Positions 25,783 through 34,758 of a stretch of DNA of 64,000 nt are shown here, piece after piece. Position 1 is the stretch's first letter. Each line of letters starts with the position of its first letter. The stretch comes from Coriobacteriaceae bacterium. GTDB lineage: Bacteria; Actinomycetota; Coriobacteriia; Coriobacteriales; Coriobacteriaceae. The position numbers and the translations under genes were made by a program. The stretch spans positions 1 to 64,000 of the forward strand of contig CADFMD010000011.1 of the NCBI GenBank assembly GCA_902835305.1. Reading direction: 5' to 3'. The notes under the pieces were generated by a model. The model was not told where the DNA came from and made no database searches. It saw only the letters and a list, made by a program, of their open reading frames with translations.

Positions 25783-28596
25783 GTGGCTGAGAACCTAAGC
25801 AACCAGTCTGTACCCGAAGCCGCGGCGCGCGTCGCTGCCGTGGTCAACCGCCTCGTTAACCGAATCGGCTCGAATGCCGAATCCAAGGAGCGTCTCGCTG
25901 AGATCGAGATCCCCGAGGAGCTGCGCGACAATCTGGCGCTGTTCTTGCGCCTGGAGCGCCGTGTGCTTAGCGAGTATGATCCCGAGATCGCGGACCTGTT
26001 CGACAAGATTTTGACAGCCGAGATTGTGGCCAACGCCGGAAACCCCGGCACCCGTGCTGCCGACGAGTCCGTCGACGAGCAGGGCGTGCCCACTGCCGAC
26101 GAGCCCACCGCCGTGGCGTTTCGCGAGGTCGTTGATCTGATCGACAGTCTGCCGCTCGATAAGCAGCAGGTTATCGTCCGCGCCTTTACGAGCTTCTTCC
26201 ATCTGGCAAACCTGTCGGAGGAGAACTACCGCGTGGCGCAGCTGCGCGAGCGCGAGGCAGGTGCGTCGACCGATACCGAGGTCGATCCCGCCAACGAACT
26301 CACCGTCGCCTATCACCAGTTGGTAAACGAGATGGGTGTCGAGGGCGCCAACGAGCTGCTCGACAAGCTCGAGTTCCACCCTGTCTTTACCGCACATCCC
26401 ACCGAGGCCCGTCGTAAGGCCGTCGAGGGCAAGATTCGCCGTATCTCCAACCTGCTGGAGGAGCGTCCGCGCCTGGGCGGCTCCGACCTGGTGGAGAACG
26501 AGCGCCATATGCTGCAGGAGATCGACGCTCTGGTGCGTACGAGCCCCATCGCGCTCAAGAAGCCCACGCCGGTCGAAGAAGCCGATACCATCATCGACAT
26601 CTTCGATAACACGCTGTTCGACGTCATTCCCGTTATCTATCGTCGTTTTGATGACTGGGTGCTGGGCGACAAGGCCGGCACCGTGCCGCCGCTGTGCCCG
26701 GCGTTCTTCCACCCCGGCAGCTGGATCGGTTCCGACCGCGACGGCAACCCCAATGTCACCGCCAAGGTGAGCCGCGAGGTTGCTGCCAAGTACTTCACCC
26801 ATATGGTGCTCAAGCTCGAGGACAAGTGCCGCCGCATCGGCCGTAACCTGACGCTTGAGGCCACCTACAGCAAGCCGTCTGCCGAACTCATCAACCTGTG
26901 GAACCATCAGGTCGAGATGAGCACTCAGTACACCGCACGTGCTGAACTGATCTCCGAGCACGAGCCGCATCGCGCCGTTATGCTCGTCATGGCCGACCGT
27001 CTGAACGCCACCGTCCGTCGCATCACCGATACCATGTACCACAGCGCCGATGAGTTCCTGGATGACCTGCGCGTCGTCCAGCGCTCCCTGGCCGCCTGCG
27101 GTGCCGTCCGTGCCGCCTACGGCCCGGTCCAGACCATCATCTGGCAGGTCGAGTCCTTCGGCTTCCACATGGTCGAGATGGAGTTCCGTCAGCACTCCGT
27201 GGTGCACGCCCGCGCCCTCAAGGATATCCACGAGAACGGTATCCATGGCGACCTGCAGCCCATGACGCGCGAGGTCATCGACACCTTCCGTGCCATCGGT
27301 TCCATCCAAAAGCGCTACGGCAAGAAGATGGCGCACCGCTACATCATCTCGTTCACCAAGAGCGCCCAGCATGTGGCCGACGTCTTTGAGCTGGCCCACC
27401 TGTCCTTTGCACACGAGGAGGATGTCCCCGAGCTCGACGTGATCCCGCTGTTCGAGCAGCTCGAGGACCTCGAGGGCTGCGTCGACGTGCTCGACCAGAT
27501 GCTTACGCTGCCCGTGGTGCAAAAGCGCCTTGCCCAGACCAACCGCCGCATGGAGGTCATGCTGGGCTATTCCGACTCCTCCAAGGATGCCGGTCCTACC
27601 ACGGCCATGCTCGCGCTGCACTCCGCGCAGGAGCGCATTGCCAAGTGGGCCGAGAAGAACGATATCGACCTGGTGCTCATGCACGGTCGCGGCGGTGCCG
27701 TGGGCCGTGGCGGCGGTCCGGCCAACAAGGCCGTGCTGGCGCAGCCCAAGGGTTCGGTCAACTGCTTCTTTAAGCTCACCGAGCAGGGCGAGGTCATCTT
27801 TGCCCGTTACGGCAACCGCACGCTGGCTCAGCGCCATGTTGAGTCCGTTGCCGCCGCAACGCTTTTGCAGTCGGCCCCGAGCGTCGAGAAGACCAACACC
27901 GAGACCACGCAGAAGTTCTGGGATATGGCGGAGAAGCTCAACGCAGTAAGCCATGAGCGCTATCTGGACCTGCTGAACACCGAGGACTTTACACCGTGGT
28001 TCTCGACCGTGACGCCGTTGACCGAGGTCGGTCTGCTGCCAATCGGCTCGCGTCCCGCCAAGCGCGGCCTGGGCGCCAAGTCGCTCGACGACCTGCGTAC
28101 CATTCCGTGGATCTTTAGCTGGAGCCAGGCACGCATCAATCTGGCCGCTTGGTACGGCCTGGGCACCGCCTGCGAGCAGTTGGGCGACCTTGACCAGCTC
28201 AAGGCTGCCTACCAGGAGTGGCCGTTCTTCCGCACGTTCATCGACAACATCGAGATGTCGATCGCTAAGACCGATCAGCGCATCGCCAAGATGTACCTGC
28301 ACCTGGGCGATCGCCAGGATCTGTCCGAGAAGGTCTTCACCGAGATGCAGCTCACCCGTAAGTGGGTCCTTGCCATCGTCGGTGACGAGTGGCCGCTGCA
28401 GCGTCGCCGCGTGCTCGGCTGCGCCGTCCGCGTGCGTAACCCCTACGTCGACGCCCTGTCCATCGCCCAGGTCCGCGCCCTTCGCGAGGTGCGCATGAAC
28501 CAGGACGAGATGGCCGAGGAGAAGAAGGCCGAGTACATGAGCCTGATTCTTTCGACTGTGACCGGCGTCTCGGCGGGATTGCAGAACACGGGGTAA
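25783..28596 (+). CDS. ppc: phosphoenolpyruvate carboxylase
   Basis: It carboxylates PEP to oxaloacetate, the anaplerotic entry for this probably fermentative organism. Catalytic His is in FTAHPTEARRKAV. Further conserved motifs are GSDRDGNPNVT, GYSDSSKDAG and the glycine loop HGRGGAVGRGGGP. The protein ends QNTG as usual. Length about 937 aa is typical. The GTG at 25783 has GGGAGG 4 nt away. ATG 25771 is possible but directly touches its GGAGGA. Confidence 0.97.
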   Translation: MAENLSNQSVPEAAARVAAVVNRLVNRIGSNAESKERLAEIEIPEELRDNLALFLRLERRVLSEYDPEIADLFDKILTAEIVANAGNPGTRAADESVDEQGVPTADEPTAVAFREVVDLIDSLPLDKQQVIVRAFTSFFHLANLSEENYRVAQLREREAGASTDTEVDPANELTVAYHQLVNEMGVEGANELLDKLEFHPVFTAHPTEARRKAVEGKIRRISNLLEERPRLGGSDLVENERHMLQEIDALVRTSPIALKKPTPVEEADTIIDIFDNTLFDVIPVIYRRFDDWVLGDKAGTVPPLCPAFFHPGSWIGSDRDGNPNVTAKVSREVAAKYFTHMVLKLEDKCRRIGRNLTLEATYSKPSAELINLWNHQVEMSTQYTARAELISEHEPHRAVMLVMADRLNATVRRITDTMYHSADEFLDDLRVVQRSLAACGAVRAAYGPVQTIIWQVESFGFHMVEMEFRQHSVVHARALKDIHENGIHGDLQPMTREVIDTFRAIGSIQKRYGKKMAHRYIISFTKSAQHVADVFELAHLSFAHEEDVPELDVIPLFEQLEDLEGCVDVLDQMLTLPVVQKRLAQTNRRMEVMLGYSDSSKDAGPTTAMLALHSAQERIAKWAEKNDIDLVLMHGRGGAVGRGGGPANKAVLAQPKGSVNCFFKLTEQGEVIFARYGNRTLAQRHVESVAAATLLQSAPSVEKTNTETTQKFWDMAEKLNAVSHERYLDLLNTEDFTPWFSTVTPLTEVGLLPIGSRPAKRGLGAKSLDDLRTIPWIFSWSQARINLAAWYGLGTACEQLGDLDQLKAAYQEWPFFRTFIDNIEMSIAKTDQRIAKMYLHLGDRQDLSEKVFTEMQLTRKWVLAIVGDEWPLQRRRVLGCAVRVRNPYVDALSIAQVRALREVRMNQDEMAEEKKAEYMSLILSTVTGVSAGLQNTG

Positions 28597-28612
28597 TCGA
28601 TAGCCCTGTAGT

Positions 28613-28750
28613 CGTCCGGGCCCGCCATCAGCTTACTTTTAGGCACGTCCTCGGACATGCAAGAAGCCCTCGCTGCGCACTTCGTGCGGCGAGGGCTTCT
28701 TGCGTCCTGTGGAGTGCGCCGGAAAGTAAACATACGGCGGCCCCTGCGAT
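28613..28750. repeat. nested hairpin element, copy 1
   Basis: A perfect core stem GCAAGAAGCCCTCGC / GCGAGGGCTTCTTGC (28659-28673, 28689-28703) encloses a second stem (TGCGCAC TTC GTGCG). Outer arms with GGGCC...TTACTTT pair imperfectly across the element. Copy 2 at 31208-31330 keeps the flanks CGTCCTCGGACATG and CGTCCTG, but its core stem differs on both sides. Confidence 0.85.
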
Positions 28751-29126
28751 GTCCGGTCTTCGGAGGATTACTGGCTGGGGAAAAGATGGCGCGCTTCGCG
28801 CACTTCGATGGGGCTTCGTGCTGCGGAATGCATTCAGAGGGAAACCCGTCGGGTCCCTTCGTCCTCGGTCTTCTGGGATTAAAGCTGAAGGGAATAAGGC
28901 GCGCTTCGCGCCTCGCGTCTTATCGATCGGGATTGAGATGCATGTGGCGCTTCTTGACTTACGACTGTAGCGGCCGCGGTCCCGTTTGGGATCGCGGTTG
29001 TTTTGTTGTGGGTCAAATATGAACGTTGTGTTAATGAGTCGGTGGACGGTGGTGTTTTTCGGTGAGCGGCGTATCCTTCCAACGGTTTATCTAGTGTGTC
29101 AGTTGAAAGGAAGAGGGCGCTCATCA
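28751..29126. other. gene-free stretch before larA
   Basis: No coding region is supported here. A small palindrome AGGCGCG-CTT-CGCGCCT lies at 28897-28913, and a related GCGCGCTTCGCGC near 28790. The last 100 bases turn AT-richer and probably hold the larA promoter, but no confident -35/-10 pair was found. Confidence 0.5.
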
Positions 29127-30404
29127 TTGTTTGAATGTGAACTGCCGTTTGACCACAAGACGTTGCATCTGGAGCTTGCGGATAAGAACTTCGCAGGCGT
29201 GATGGAAGGTCATCAAAACGAGTTTAAGACTACGAAATCGCAGGAAGAGCTGGTAGAAGAGTCGCTTGCCAATCCGTATGGCTCGCCTTCGCTCGAGGAG
29301 CTTTGTGCTGGCAAAAAGGATATCGTCATCATTAGCTCCGACCATACGCGTCCCGTTCCTTCGCGTGTGACGATGCCTATTCTGCTGCATCACATTCATG
29401 CCGCTGCGCCCGAGGCGCGCGTTCGCATTCTGGTTGCAACTGGCATGCACCGTCCGTCGACGCACGAAGAGCTCGTCAACAAGTACGGCGAGGAGATCGT
29501 TGCCAACGAGGAGATCGTTATGCATGTCGCGACCGACGACAGCATGATGAAAAAGATCGGCACCCTGCCTTCTGGTGGCGAGTGCATCATCAACAAGATC
29601 GCTGCCGATTGCGATCTGCTGCTTGCCGAGGGCTTCATTGAGCCGCACTTCTTTGCCGGTTTCTCTGGCAGCCGCAAGTCCGTCCTGCCCGGCATCGCCA
29701 GCTACAAGACCATCATGTACAACCACAACGGTCAGTTTGTGAATGACTCCCATTCGCGCGCCGGCAACCTGTGCCACAACCACGTGAGCGAGGACATGTT
29801 CGCCGCTGCCGAGATGGCGCACCTCGCCTTCGTGCTCAACGTAGTGCTTAACGGCAAGCATGAGGTCATTGGCTCCTTTGCCGGTGACATCCACAAGGCG
29901 CACGAGGCCGGCTGCGAATTCGTGAAGAGCCTTGCCGGCGTTGAGCCCATCGAGTGCGAGATTGCCATCACCACCAACGGCGGCTACCCGCTCGATCAGA
30001 ACATCTACCAGGCCGTGAAGGGCATGTGCGCTGCCGAGGCCACGCTTCCCGAGGGCGGTGTGATCATCGACGTCGCCGGTTGTGCCGACGGTCACGGTGG
30101 CGAGGGCTTCTATCACAACATCGCCGACAACGATCCGGCGGAGTTTGAGCGCGCCTGCATCGACCGTCCCAAGGACGAGACCCTGCCCGACCAGTGGACG
30201 AGCCAGATCTTTGCCCGCATCCTGGCGCATCACCCTGTGATCATGGTCACCGACCTGTGCGATCACCAGATGCTCAAGGATATGCACATGACGCCGGTCA
30301 ACACTATCGAGGAGGCGCTCAAGCTCGCCTTTGAGATGAAGGGTGCCGATGCCAAGGTTGCCGTTATTCCCGATGGCCTGGGCGTTGTCGTCGCGCAGCA
30401 CTAG
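29127..30404 (+). CDS. larA: nickel-pincer lactate racemase family protein LarA
   Basis: LarA interconverts D- and L-lactate using a nickel-pincer nucleotide tethered to Lys. Family landmarks are SDHTRPVPS (catalytic His), EPHFFAGFSGSRKSVLPG (second His and the cofactor Lys) and the YNHNGQF His. At 425 aa from TTG 29127 it matches the roughly 424 aa of the Lactiplantibacillus enzyme. The TTG is 9 nt after GGAAGAGGG. The open frame extends upstream to 28986 without a ribosome site. A MIP channel follows, and the cofactor genes larB and larC lie 1.6 kb away on the other strand. LarA homologues can act on other 2-hydroxy acids, so lactate is likely but unproven. Confidence 0.93.
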   Translation: MFECELPFDHKTLHLELADKNFAGVMEGHQNEFKTTKSQEELVEESLANPYGSPSLEELCAGKKDIVIISSDHTRPVPSRVTMPILLHHIHAAAPEARVRILVATGMHRPSTHEELVNKYGEEIVANEEIVMHVATDDSMMKKIGTLPSGGECIINKIAADCDLLLAEGFIEPHFFAGFSGSRKSVLPGIASYKTIMYNHNGQFVNDSHSRAGNLCHNHVSEDMFAAAEMAHLAFVLNVVLNGKHEVIGSFAGDIHKAHEAGCEFVKSLAGVEPIECEIAITTNGGYPLDQNIYQAVKGMCAAEATLPEGGVIIDVAGCADGHGGEGFYHNIADNDPAEFERACIDRPKDETLPDQWTSQIFARILAHHPVIMVTDLCDHQMLKDMHMTPVNTIEEALKLAFEMKGADAKVAVIPDGLGVVVAQH

Positions 30405-30453
30405 TGCGCGGCCTAAACGAATCGTTTTTAACCGACAAGAAAGATAAGGTTTT

Positions 30454-31185
30454 ATGCTTACCAAACTCCTCTGCGAATTCGGCGCAACTGCCCTCATGAT
30501 CATCTTTGGCGTGGGCGTGCACTGCGATACCGTGCTCAAGGGCGCTAAGTATCAGGGCTCCGGCCATATGTTTGCCATCACCACCTGGTCTTTTGGCATC
30601 TCGGTCTGCCTGTTTGTCTTTGGCGGCGCCGTGTGCATGAACCCTGCTATGGTGCTTGCCCAGTGCATCGTCGGCCTGGTGCCGTGGGGCAGCTGCATCC
30701 CCTTCATGATTGCCGATATGCTCGGCGGCTTTGTGGGCGCCGTAATCGCTTGGTTGATGTATGCCGATGAGTTCAAGGCTTCCGAGGGCGTCGTCGACCC
30801 CATTGCCCAGCGCAACATCTTCTCGACCAACCCCACCACCGAGGGTACGAACTATGTCCGTAACTTCTTCTGCGAGGCTATCTGCACTTTTGTGTTCATC
30901 AGTGCCATCCTTGCTGCCGCTAGCCGCGCCGGCGAGAACGTTCTGATGCTCGCCATCTGCGTCGGCCTGATCGTTTGGGCTGTTGGCATGGGCATGGGCG
31001 GCATCACCGGCTTCGCCATGAACCAGGCTCGTGACCTTGGTCCTCGCATGGCCTATCAGGTGCTGCCGATCAAGAACAAGGCTGACAACAACTGGAAGTA
31101 TGGTCTGCTTGTTCCTGGCATCGCGCCGTTTGTCGGTGCCATTGTGGCCGCGCTGTTTGTGCATGGCTTCTTGGGCATGTTCTAG
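30454..31185 (+). CDS. MIP/aquaglyceroporin family channel, LarD-like, with NQA in the second box
   Basis: Six hydrophobic helices and two half-helix loops mark a MIP channel. The first box is intact (CMNPAMVLAQ). The second reads GFAMNQARDLGPR where glycerol facilitators have NPARD. It lies 50 nt after larA on the same strand. In Lactiplantibacillus the lar operon also encodes a MIP protein, LarD, that admits lactic acid, so a lactate channel is the natural inference. Length 243 aa is normal. A long hairpin element follows. Confidence 0.88.
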   Translation: MLTKLLCEFGATALMIIFGVGVHCDTVLKGAKYQGSGHMFAITTWSFGISVCLFVFGGAVCMNPAMVLAQCIVGLVPWGSCIPFMIADMLGGFVGAVIAWLMYADEFKASEGVVDPIAQRNIFSTNPTTEGTNYVRNFFCEAICTFVFISAILAAASRAGENVLMLAICVGLIVWAVGMGMGGITGFAMNQARDLGPRMAYQVLPIKNKADNNWKYGLLVPGIAPFVGAIVAALFVHGFLGMF

Positions 31186-31207
31186 TCTGAGGCTACATAG
31201 TTGTCCG

Positions 31208-31330
31208 CTGGCCGCATGGGGCAACTTCCCAGCGCGTCCTCGGACATGAAAGAACCCCCGCTGCGCACTTCGTGCGGCGGGGGTTCTTTCGTCCTGCGGA
31301 ATGCGCTGGGAAGTTACCCCATGCGGCCAG
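31208..31330. repeat. nested hairpin element, copy 2
   Basis: Outer arms 31208-31235 and 31303-31330 match at 27 of 28 positions. The inner stem GAAAGAACCCCCGC / GCGGGGGTTCTTTC encloses TGCGCACTTCGTGCG. The core flanks CGTCCTCGGACATG and CGTCCTG are shared with copy 1. From 31331 to 31487 I see no gene. Confidence 0.88.
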
Positions 31331-31487
31331 CTGCGGGATTCTTGCTGCGCTCGAGCAAGCAACCCAACATATAAATCTGAATTTGGATGGGAGGGGCTTG
31401 TTGCTGCTGGGGGCGTTGAGCTGTTGTTGACACTTTGGGATGCGTGGCGCCCTGGGTTGGGGTGATGCCTTGGGATGAGCTTCCTAC

Positions 31488-32027
31488 TTAGGTGAAGAGG
31501 GGTTTTATGGCTGATAGGTAGTCTTTGGCTACGTCGGCTTTGTCTGCTTGGAAGTTGTGCCAGGCCCACCATTGGACCATTCCTACGAAGCTTGAGGCTA
31601 TGTGGTGTAGTAGGAAGCTTCGGTCCATGGTGGCGGCGGGGCTGTTTGGGTCGGTAGGGACAGTTTCGGCTGCTCGTGACATGATGGTCTTGCGTAAGCA
31701 GTCGGCGAAGACGCGTGAGCCGGCGCCGGCTACCAGCGCTCGGACGCCCTGGCGACGCTCCCATAGATTGTTGAGAATATGCTCGACCTGCACGAGCGGG
31801 TCGTCGAGCGGTGTGCCATCGTCATCGAGGGCGTGGGTGCAGATGTCGCTCACGAGCTCGGACAGTAGGTCGTCTTTGCTCTTAAAGAGACCGTAGAATG
31901 TCGCGCGGCCTACGTGAGCGCGCGCGATGATGTCGCCGACGGTGATCTTGCTGTAGTCCTCCTCACGCAGGAGCTCGGAGAATGCTGCAATGATGGCGGC
32001 GCGGCTTTTTTCCTTGCGGGCATCCAT
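31488..32027 (-). CDS. TetR-family transcriptional regulator
   Basis: The N-terminal helix-turn-helix is clear (SRAAIIAAFSELLREEDYSK, ITVGDIIARAHVGRATFYGL FKSKDDLL split across its recognition helix). The C-terminal ligand domain is about 120 aa with an MVQWWAWHN segment. ATG 32027 comes 2 nt after the larC stop, so it is co-transcribed with larB-larC. It may regulate the lar genes. The palindrome at 33797-33830 upstream of larB is a candidate operator. The larger open frame to 32240 overlaps larC and is not supported. Confidence 0.88.
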   Translation of the reverse strand: MDARKEKSRAAIIAAFSELLREEDYSKITVGDIIARAHVGRATFYGLFKSKDDLLSELVSDICTHALDDDGTPLDDPLVQVEHILNNLWERRQGVRALVAGAGSRVFADCLRKTIMSRAAETVPTDPNSPAATMDRSFLLHHIASSFVGMVQWWAWHNFQADKADVAKDYLSAIKPLFT

Positions 32028-32029
32028 GG

Positions 32030-32959
32030 CTATGCGTCCGCGTGAACGAGCAGGCAGCGGAGCGTTCCGGAGCAGCCCTCGTAGGGGCGCTTGCCGGCGC
32101 CGTAGCCGACGGACTCGATGCGGTAGCGGGCTGGCAGGTGCTCGGACGTGCGCAGCGCGGCGACGATGGCGGCGCCCGTGGGCGTCACGAGCTCGCCGGC
32201 GACCGGTGCGGGCGTGAGGGCGATATTGCCCGCCTGGCATAGGTTGACGACGGCGGGCACCGGGATGGGCATGAGGCCGTGGGCACAGCGGATGGTGCCG
32301 TGACCCTCGGAGAGTGACTCGACCACGATGTCCTCGATGCCCAGGTCATCGAGGCAGATGGCGACAGAGCAGACGTCGACGATGGAGTCGACGGCGCCCA
32401 CCTCGTGGAACATGACGGTCTCGGGCGTTTTGCCGTGAGCCTTGGCCTCGGCGGCGGCGAGCGCGGTAAAGATGGCGAGCGCACGACGCTTAGCGCCATC
32501 GCTTAGCTGCGAGCCATCGATGATGGCGGTGACGTCCGCCAAAGAACGGTGGTGATGGTGGTGGGCGTGATGATGACCCTCGTGCTCATGGGCGTGGCCC
32601 TCATGGTCATGCTCGTGCGCATACTCGTGGCAGTGCTCGTGTTCGTGCTCGCCATGATCATGATGGTGGTGCTCATGCTCGTGCGTGTGCTCGGCAGCTG
32701 CTTCGTTGCCGTAGAGCCAGGCCATATCGTGATCATGGTTCTCGAGGCCCTCTGCAAGCTGGACGTCGAAATCGCAGGCGTCGATGCCGTGCTTGTTTAC
32801 GCGCGTGACAGCGATCGTAAAGCCGTCGACCGGCAGCGTGGCAAGCTGTTCGCGCAGGTGCTCCTCGCTGGCGCCCAGGTCGAGCAGGGCCGCGACGGTC
32901 ATATCGCCGCTGATGCCCGAAGTGCCGTCGATGATAAGCGTGTGCTGATGGCTGGACAT
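32030..32959 (-). CDS. larC: nickel-pincer cofactor protein LarC, N-terminal part only
   Basis: LarC inserts nickel into the pincer nucleotide in a CTP-dependent step. The start HTLIIDGTSGISGDM is diagnostic. A His-rich loop lies at about residues 90-140, a likely nickel-binding stretch. Conserved MFHEVGAVDSIVDVCSVAI and GELVTPTGAAI follow. The protein stops shortly after the LarC1-like end (GYGAGKRPYEGCSGTLRCLL). Full LarC proteins continue for another 120-140 residues. In Lactiplantibacillus that part is added by programmed frameshifting, but here a TetR gene starts 2 nt after the stop, leaving no room for it. Confidence 0.9.
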   Translation of the reverse strand: MSSHQHTLIIDGTSGISGDMTVAALLDLGASEEHLREQLATLPVDGFTIAVTRVNKHGIDACDFDVQLAEGLENHDHDMAWLYGNEAAAEHTHEHEHHHHDHGEHEHEHCHEYAHEHDHEGHAHEHEGHHHAHHHHHRSLADVTAIIDGSQLSDGAKRRALAIFTALAAAEAKAHGKTPETVMFHEVGAVDSIVDVCSVAICLDDLGIEDIVVESLSEGHGTIRCAHGLMPIPVPAVVNLCQAGNIALTPAPVAGELVTPTGAAIVAALRTSEHLPARYRIESVGYGAGKRPYEGCSGTLRCLLVHADA

Positions 32960-32969
32960 GGAATGCTCC

Positions 32970-33752
32970 TTAACGGGCGCAGGATGTGCCGGCGCTCAGA
33001 TGATTGATAAGACTTGCCTGGTAGGCGGCGCCGAAGCCGTTGTCGATGTTGACGACCGAAACACCGCTGGCGCAGGAGTTGAGCATGGCGAGCAGTGCAG
33101 CCACGCCGCCAAAGCTCGCGCCATAGCCCACGCTGGTGGGAACGGCGATGACCGGACAGCTCACCAGGCCGCCGATAACGCTCGCCAGGGCGCCTTCCAT
33201 GCCGGCGATGGCGATGACCACCTGCGCCTGGGCGAGTTCCTCGGCATGAGCAAGCAGGCGGTGCAGGCCGGCGACACCTACGTCGTAGAGGCGATCGACC
33301 TCGTTGCCGTAGAACTCGGCCGTCAGTGCCGCCTCTTCGGCGACGGGCAGATCGCTCGTGCCGGCGCAGGCGACGACGATGCGTCCGTCGCCGGTGGGGG
33401 AGGGCTTGCCACCCACCAGGGCGAGCTGGGCGTCCGGGACATATCCCAGGTCGATGTCGTTGCCGAGAAGCTCAGCGGTGCGCGCGGCTTTTTCGGCGTC
33501 AAGGCGCGTGACCAGGATACGCTCCTGGCCGGCATCGCGCAGCGCTTCGATAATGGCGGCAATCTGCTTGGCGGTTTTACCGGCGCCGTAGACAACCTCC
33601 CCGGCTCCTTGGCGCACTCCGCGCGAAAGATCAAGCTGTGCAAAACCCAAATCGGCGGTCGGAGCCGTCTGGATGCGCGTGAGGGCGTCGGCAGGGGTGA
33701 CTGCTCCGCCGGCAACATCGCTCAGCAGCTGCTCTAGATCTCGCTTATCCAT
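32970..33752 (-). CDS. larB: nickel-pincer cofactor biosynthesis protein LarB
   Basis: LarB carboxylates and hydrolyses nicotinic acid adenine dinucleotide as the first step of the nickel-pincer pathway. The C-terminal PurE-like domain is clear (VVACAGTSDLPVAEEAALTA, DVGVAGLHRLL, VIAIAGMEGALASVIGGL, PTSVGYGASFGG). ATG 33752 follows GAAGGGA and gives 260 aa, close to the family length. The open frame to 33785 lacks a ribosome site. It is first in the operon larB-larC-TetR. The third cofactor enzyme, LarE, is not in the window. Confidence 0.95.
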   Translation of the reverse strand: MDKRDLEQLLSDVAGGAVTPADALTRIQTAPTADLGFAQLDLSRGVRQGAGEVVYGAGKTAKQIAAIIEALRDAGQERILVTRLDAEKAARTAELLGNDIDLGYVPDAQLALVGGKPSPTGDGRIVVACAGTSDLPVAEEAALTAEFYGNEVDRLYDVGVAGLHRLLAHAEELAQAQVVIAIAGMEGALASVIGGLVSCPVIAVPTSVGYGASFGGVAALLAMLNSCASGVSVVNIDNGFGAAYQASLINHLSAGTSCAR

Positions 33753-33796
33753 ATATGTTCCCTTCGACGGCGCAAAGTCTAGCACTCAAAGGGTAT

Positions 33797-33830
33797 GTTT
33801 CCGAACACTAAGACAAAATTGTTCGGAAAC
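33797..33830. promoter_or_regulatory. 11-bp perfect palindromic operator upstream of larB
   Basis: GTTTCCGAACA and TGTTCGGAAAC are separated by 12 nt, centred 60 nt upstream of the larB start. The spacing and position suit a dimeric repressor, perhaps the TetR protein of this operon. No textbook -35/-10 pair is clear. Confidence 0.6.
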
Positions 33831-33866
33831 TATAGGACAGACTGATTCAATTGTTAGATGGATTGA

Positions 33867-34502
33867 CTAGTCGCGCAGGATGATGTCCATGGCGAGCATC
33901 AGGTTGCGCTCGTCGATGGTAAACGGGGCTGCTTCGCGCGTCTTGGGCTTGGCGCAAAACGCGATGCCAGTGCCCGCGGCCTGGATCATGGGGATGTCGT
34001 TTGCCCCGTCGCCAATAGCGACCGTGTGGGCCATGTCGACGCCGCACTCAACTGCCCAGTCCAGCAGCTGGATGAGCTTGGACTCCTTGGTCACAATGTC
34101 GGCAGCCAACTTACCGGTGAGCTTGCCGTCCACGACCTCCAGACGATTGGCCAGGCAGAAGTCGATACCCGCGGCAGCCACGATCTTGTCAGCGACCTCA
34201 TGGAAACCGCCGCTCACCACGCCGACCTTCCAGCCCTTGCTGTGCGCCGAGCGCACAAGCTCCAGCGCGCCGGGGGTAAATGTCACGCGCTCAAAGGTGC
34301 GCTCGAACACGCTCTCGTCCAGGCCGGCGAGCAGCCCCACGCGCTCCTCGAGCGCCTGCTTAAAGTCCAGCTCGCCGCGCATGGCGCGCTCGGTGATCTG
34401 TGCCACCTGCTCGCCTACGCCGGCCTCCTCGCCCAACAGGTCGATGACCTCCTGGTTGATGAGCGTGGAGTCGATATCCATAACAATGAGGCGTGCGGTC
34501 AT
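33867..34502 (-). CDS. serB: phosphoserine phosphatase SerB (HAD superfamily)
   Basis: It catalyses the last step of serine synthesis. HAD motif I is VMDIDSTLINQE, motif II VVSGGF, motif III the Lys of TKESKLIQL and motif IV IGDGANDIPMI. ATG 34502 follows GGAAAGGC and gives 211 aa, the short form without an ACT domain. The longer open frame to 34571 is not supported. It diverges from aspS. Confidence 0.94.
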   Translation of the reverse strand: MTARLIVMDIDSTLINQEVIDLLGEEAGVGEQVAQITERAMRGELDFKQALEERVGLLAGLDESVFERTFERVTFTPGALELVRSAHSKGWKVGVVSGGFHEVADKIVAAAGIDFCLANRLEVVDGKLTGKLAADIVTKESKLIQLLDWAVECGVDMAHTVAIGDGANDIPMIQAAGTGIAFCAKPKTREAAPFTIDERNLMLAMDIILRD

Positions 34503-34758
34503 GGCGGGCCTTTCCGAGTGCAGTTGTATTGGGGCACATTGTCGCACGTGACGAGCGCGGGCGGGTGCCACGGTGCGTCAATTGTTTCGTCTCCGTCAAG
34601 TCTTTGGGCAGGCGCTACTTTTTCGCGGCACATCGACGCGGGTGCGATAAGATAGAACGCCATGTCCGGCTGCGCGGTTTACGCAGGCTGGGCAAATCTG
34701 TACGACGCCGCCCGGAACGACACGGGGCGGCACAGATCCATAAAGGAGGATCACTGGT

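Noticed and set aside
25795..28302. 835-aa open frame opposite ppc
   Set aside because: It is the antisense shadow of a fully conserved PEP carboxylase.
32028..32240. N-terminal extension of the TetR gene to 32240
   Set aside because: It overlaps larC in another frame, is Arg-rich, and ATG 32027 begins a normal TetR protein 2 nt after the larC stop.
32549..32700. possible tandem DNA repeat or CRISPR-like array
   Set aside because: The repetition is of His codons within LarC and has no regular spacer-repeat pattern. No cas genes are present.
32549..33007. hydrophobic Met/Val-rich 152-aa open frame opposite larC
   Set aside because: Its apparent TM character is the antisense reading of the His-rich repeat of LarC (CAT/CAC codons read as ATG/GTG).
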